Shown here: positions 7,108 to 9,136 of the stretch, piece after piece | Numbering within the stretch: the stretch's first letter is position 1 | Layout: each line of letters opens with the position of its first letter | NCBI GenBank assembly: GCA_020444985.1 | Contig: JAGRHK010000039.1 | Coordinates: 1 to 9,136 of the forward strand | Direction: 5' to 3' | DNA: 9,136 nt | Source: Candidatus Competibacteraceae bacterium | GTDB lineage: Bacteria; Pseudomonadota; Gammaproteobacteria; Competibacterales; Competibacteraceae | The notes under the pieces: generated by a model | Databases searched by the model: none | What the model saw: only the letters and a program-made list of their open reading frames with translations | Told to the model about the DNA's origin: nothing | Program-made: the position numbers and the translations under genes

Positions 7108-7917
7108 ATGAATCGCATTTCCCGCCGTTTCGAGGCGTTACGCCAAGCTGGCCGTAAAGCCCTGATCCCCTATATTACCGCTGGCGATCCCCACCCGGAT
7201 CAAACCGTGCCCCTGTTGCATACGCTGGTCGCAGCGGGAGCGGACCTCATTGAGTTGGGCGTTCCGTTTTCCGATCCCATGGCGGACGGGCCGGTCATCC
7301 AGAAAGCCTGCGAGCGGGCGTTGGCTCAGGGCATGTCGCTAAGACAGGTGTTGGACTTGGCGCACACATTTCGCCAGACCGATCTGGAAACGCCATTAGT
7401 GCTCATGGGCTACCTCAATCCAATTGAGAGTATGGGTTTTGAAGCCTTTGTCGCAGGCGCCAAGGACGCTGGAGTGGATGGCGTGTTGACCGTCGACCTG
7501 CCTGCCGAAGAAGCCTCCGAGTTGGCTAACCTGTTGATCGATCATGACATCGATCCCATATTTCTGCTGGCGCCCACCAGTTCGACCGAACGCATCCGCC
7601 GTACCGCCAAGCTGGCCCGGGGTTATCTCTATTATGTTTCCTTGAAAGGCGTGACCGGTTCTGCGGCGCTGAATGTCGCTGAAGTCGCAGAGAAGTTGAC
7701 GATGATCCGCGCTTGCACCGATTTGCCGCTGGGCGTCGGTTTTGGCATCAAGGATCCGCCAACTGCCGCCGCCATCGCGCAAGTCGCCGATGCTGTGGTC
7801 GTCGGCAGCGCACTGGTTTCCAGAATCGCTGAATTGGCGCAGAATCAACAGAAGATGCATGCTGAATTAGCGGCTTTGACCAACTCCATGCGAATCGCGA
7901 TGGACACTACGTCTTAA
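7108..7917 (+). CDS. trpA: Tryptophan synthase alpha chain
   Basis: TrpA cleaves indole-3-glycerol phosphate to indole and glyceraldehyde-3-phosphate and channels the indole to TrpB. Starting at ATG 7108 the protein has 269 residues, almost identical in length to E. coli TrpA (268), and the catalytic residues fall on the same numbers: Glu49 in LIELG and Asp60 in PFSDPMADGP. Tyr175, GVTG (181-184), GFGI (211-214) and VGSALV (232-237) complete the TIM-barrel active site and phosphate site. The frame stays open upstream to ATG 7027 and GTG 6991, inside trpB. The extra residues are Ser-rich and unlike the family's N-terminus, so 7108 is chosen. There is only a weak AAGAG ahead of it (7093-7097). 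The 64-bp spacing from trpB is wider than the overlap seen in E. coli. Confidence 0.97.
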   Translation: MNRISRRFEALRQAGRKALIPYITAGDPHPDQTVPLLHTLVAAGADLIELGVPFSDPMADGPVIQKACERALAQGMSLRQVLDLAHTFRQTDLETPLVLMGYLNPIESMGFEAFVAGAKDAGVDGVLTVDLPAEEASELANLLIDHDIDPIFLLAPTSSTERIRRTAKLARGYLYYVSLKGVTGSAALNVAEVAEKLTMIRACTDLPLGVGFGIKDPPTAAAIAQVADAVVVGSALVSRIAELAQNQQKMHAELAALTNSMRIAMDTTS

Positions 7918-7927
7918 ACGCCATAAT
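7901..7927 (+). promoter_or_regulatory. Possible sigma70-type promoter ahead of accD
   Basis: TGGACA at 7901-7906 matches the -35 consensus at 5 of 6 positions, and CATAAT at 7922-7927 matches the -10 consensus at 5 of 6. The 15-base spacer is short of the optimal 17, which weakens the case. It would start transcripts near 7934, about 24 bases before the accD ATG, and would let accD-folC be expressed independently of the trp genes. Confidence 0.3.
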
Positions 7928-7957
7928 GACATGTAAAACTATCATTCGGCTGATCTC

Positions 7958-8821
7958 ATGAGCTGGTACGAAAAACTGGTTCCCTCCCGAATTCGCACTG
8001 ATGGCCGTAATAAACATCAGATTCCCGAGGGATTATGGAGCAAGTGCGAAGCATGCGATGCGGTGCTCTATCGCGTCGAGCTTGAACGCAATTTACAAGT
8101 CTGCCCTAAGTGCGGCCATCACATGCCCTTGGGCGCCCGCCTGCGTCTGAATGCTTTCCTCGATCCGGAGTCTGTCATCGAAATCGGCGAGGATATCGAA
8201 CCCACTGATTTTCTAAAATTCAAGGACAGCAAGAAATATAAGGATCGGTTGACGCAAGCCCAGAAGGCCAGTGAAGAGAAGGATGCTCTCGTCACCCTGC
8301 GCGGTGCGCTCAAGGGGATGCCGGTAGTCGCCGCCGCCTTTGAATTCCGGTTCATAGGCGGCTCAATGGGGTCAGTGGTCGGCGAGCGTTTCGTCCGCGC
8401 CGCGCAGACAGCCTTACATGAACATATCCCTTTCATCTGCTTCTGCGCCAGCGGCGGTGCGCGAATGCAGGAAGCGTTAGTGTCATTGATGCAAATGGCC
8501 AAGACCAGCGCCGTACTCACCCGCCTGGCGGAAAACGGGGCGCCCTATCTTTCGGTACTGACCCATCCCACCACGGGCGGCGTTTCCGCCAGCCTGGCTA
8601 TGCTGGGCGACATTAACATTGCCGAGCCGAAGGCGCTGATCGGTTTCGCCGGACCGCGCGTTATCGAACAAACCGTGCGCGAAAAATTGCCCGAGGGTTT
8701 TCAGCGTAGTGAGTTTTTGCTCGAGCATGGCGCGATCGACATGATTGTGGATCGACGCGAGTTACGCGACCGCCTAGCCAGCCTATTGGCCATGTTGACC
8801 GCTCACGACGCTCCCCTGTAG
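7958..8821 (+). CDS. accD: Acetyl-CoA carboxylase carboxyltransferase subunit beta
   Basis: AccD is the beta subunit of the carboxyltransferase, which with AccA moves the carboxyl group from biotin to acetyl-CoA to make malonyl-CoA for fatty acid synthesis. The 287-residue protein begins with the zinc-ribbon, whose ligands are Cys30, Cys33, Cys49 and Cys52 (CEAC and CPKC pairs). The crotonase-fold carboxyltransferase core follows: FIGGSMGSVVGERF (132-145), CASGGARMQEAL (163-174), TTGGVSASLAMLGD (205-218), and the long conserved block from AEPKALIGFAGPR (222-234) to about 265. Length is typical of proteobacterial AccD (about 285-305). It lies 40 bp after trpA and 15 bp before folC. There is no clear ribosome binding site before ATG 7958. 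The trpFBA-accD-folC order is known from other Beta- and Gammaproteobacteria. Confidence 0.97.
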   Translation: MSWYEKLVPSRIRTDGRNKHQIPEGLWSKCEACDAVLYRVELERNLQVCPKCGHHMPLGARLRLNAFLDPESVIEIGEDIEPTDFLKFKDSKKYKDRLTQAQKASEEKDALVTLRGALKGMPVVAAAFEFRFIGGSMGSVVGERFVRAAQTALHEHIPFICFCASGGARMQEALVSLMQMAKTSAVLTRLAENGAPYLSVLTHPTTGGVSASLAMLGDINIAEPKALIGFAGPRVIEQTVREKLPEGFQRSEFLLEHGAIDMIVDRRELRDRLASLLAMLTAHDAPL

Positions 8822-8836
8822 TCGGAGTGATCCAGC

Positions 8837-9136
8837 ATGCGCTTTAGCACACTCGATGATTGGCTCAATTGGCAGGAAACCCTGCATCCCTGCGCCATCG
8901 ATTTAGGCTTGGAGCGGGTGCGCGCCGTGCTGGATCGCCTGCGCTCAGAAGCGCCGCCGCTCATTGTCATTACCGTGGGCGGCACTAACGGCAAAGGCTC
9001 GTGTGTAGCTTTCCTGGACGCCATCCTGCGCGCCGCCGGTTACCGGGTGGGCGCTTATACCTCGCCCCATCTGTTACGCTACAGTGAGCGTATCCGGGTT
9101 AACGGCGTAGAAGCGGATGAATCGTCGCTTTGCGAA
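8837..9136 (+). CDS. folC: Folylpolyglutamate/dihydrofolate synthase, 3'-truncated by window edge
   Basis: These are the first 100 codons of FolC, a bifunctional Mur-ligase-family enzyme. It adds L-glutamate to dihydropteroate to make dihydrofolate and then extends the polyglutamate tail of folates, using ATP. The fragment contains the ATP-binding P-loop VGGTNGKGS (47-55) followed by SPHLLRYSERIRVNG (76-90), the conserved folate-site region of the family. The opening SxLDDWLNW (4-12) is also typical of proteobacterial FolC. The full protein is usually about 420-440 residues, so three quarters lie beyond the right edge; the frame is open to the last base. The ATG at 8837 has a good ribosome binding site, GGAG at 8824-8827, nine bases upstream. 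It follows accD by 15 bp and is almost certainly in the same operon. Confidence 0.95.
   Translation, partial: MRFSTLDDWLNWQETLHPCAIDLGLERVRAVLDRLRSEAPPLIVITVGGTNGKGSCVAFLDAILRAAGYRVGAYTSPHLLRYSERIRVNGVEADESSLCE

Noticed and set aside
1..9136. A novel defence, mobile or biosynthetic system
   Set aside because: All ten genes belong to well-known families with intact key motifs where visible. I found no repeats arrays, integrase or transposase genes, RNA genes or unexplained large open frames.

Overview
The window is a compact, entirely plus-strand stretch of bacterial housekeeping DNA. Nearly every base is coding, and genes are separated by short gaps or 4-bp overlaps. The protein sequences, the moderately GC-rich composition, the group-1 (RsxABCDG-type) Rnf proteins and the order trpF-trpB-trpA-accD-folC all point to a gammaproteobacterium. 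A family-level assignment cannot be made safely from the sequence alone. I see no mobile element, CRISPR array, tRNA, rRNA or phage gene, no gap over 300 bases without a gene, and no sign of an undescribed system.

Layout: (1) 1-720 is the 3' part of argF (ornithine carbamoyltransferase); its N-terminus lies outside the window. (2) 742-5088 holds rnfA, rnfB, rnfC, rnfD and rnfG, tightly packed and translationally coupled (B/C, C/D and D/G overlap by 4 bp). They encode most of the Rnf/Rsx membrane complex, which exchanges electrons between NAD(H) and ferredoxin (or SoxR in enterics) in connection with an ion gradient. (3) A 109-bp gap (5089-5197) separates this from trpF, trpB and trpA, which carry out the third and the last steps of tryptophan synthesis. 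(4) accD (acetyl-CoA carboxylase beta subunit) and the 5' part of folC (folylpolyglutamate/dihydrofolate synthase) follow; folC runs off the right edge.

The most notable observation is that rnfE, which normally follows rnfG, is absent although RnfA keeps the two cysteines expected to share an iron-sulfur cluster with RnfE. Smaller points are a perfect 10-bp inverted repeat inside rnfC, an unusually long trpB-trpA linker with a small hairpin, a trpF/trpB overlap that leaves the trpB start uncertain, and a possible promoter just ahead of accD.
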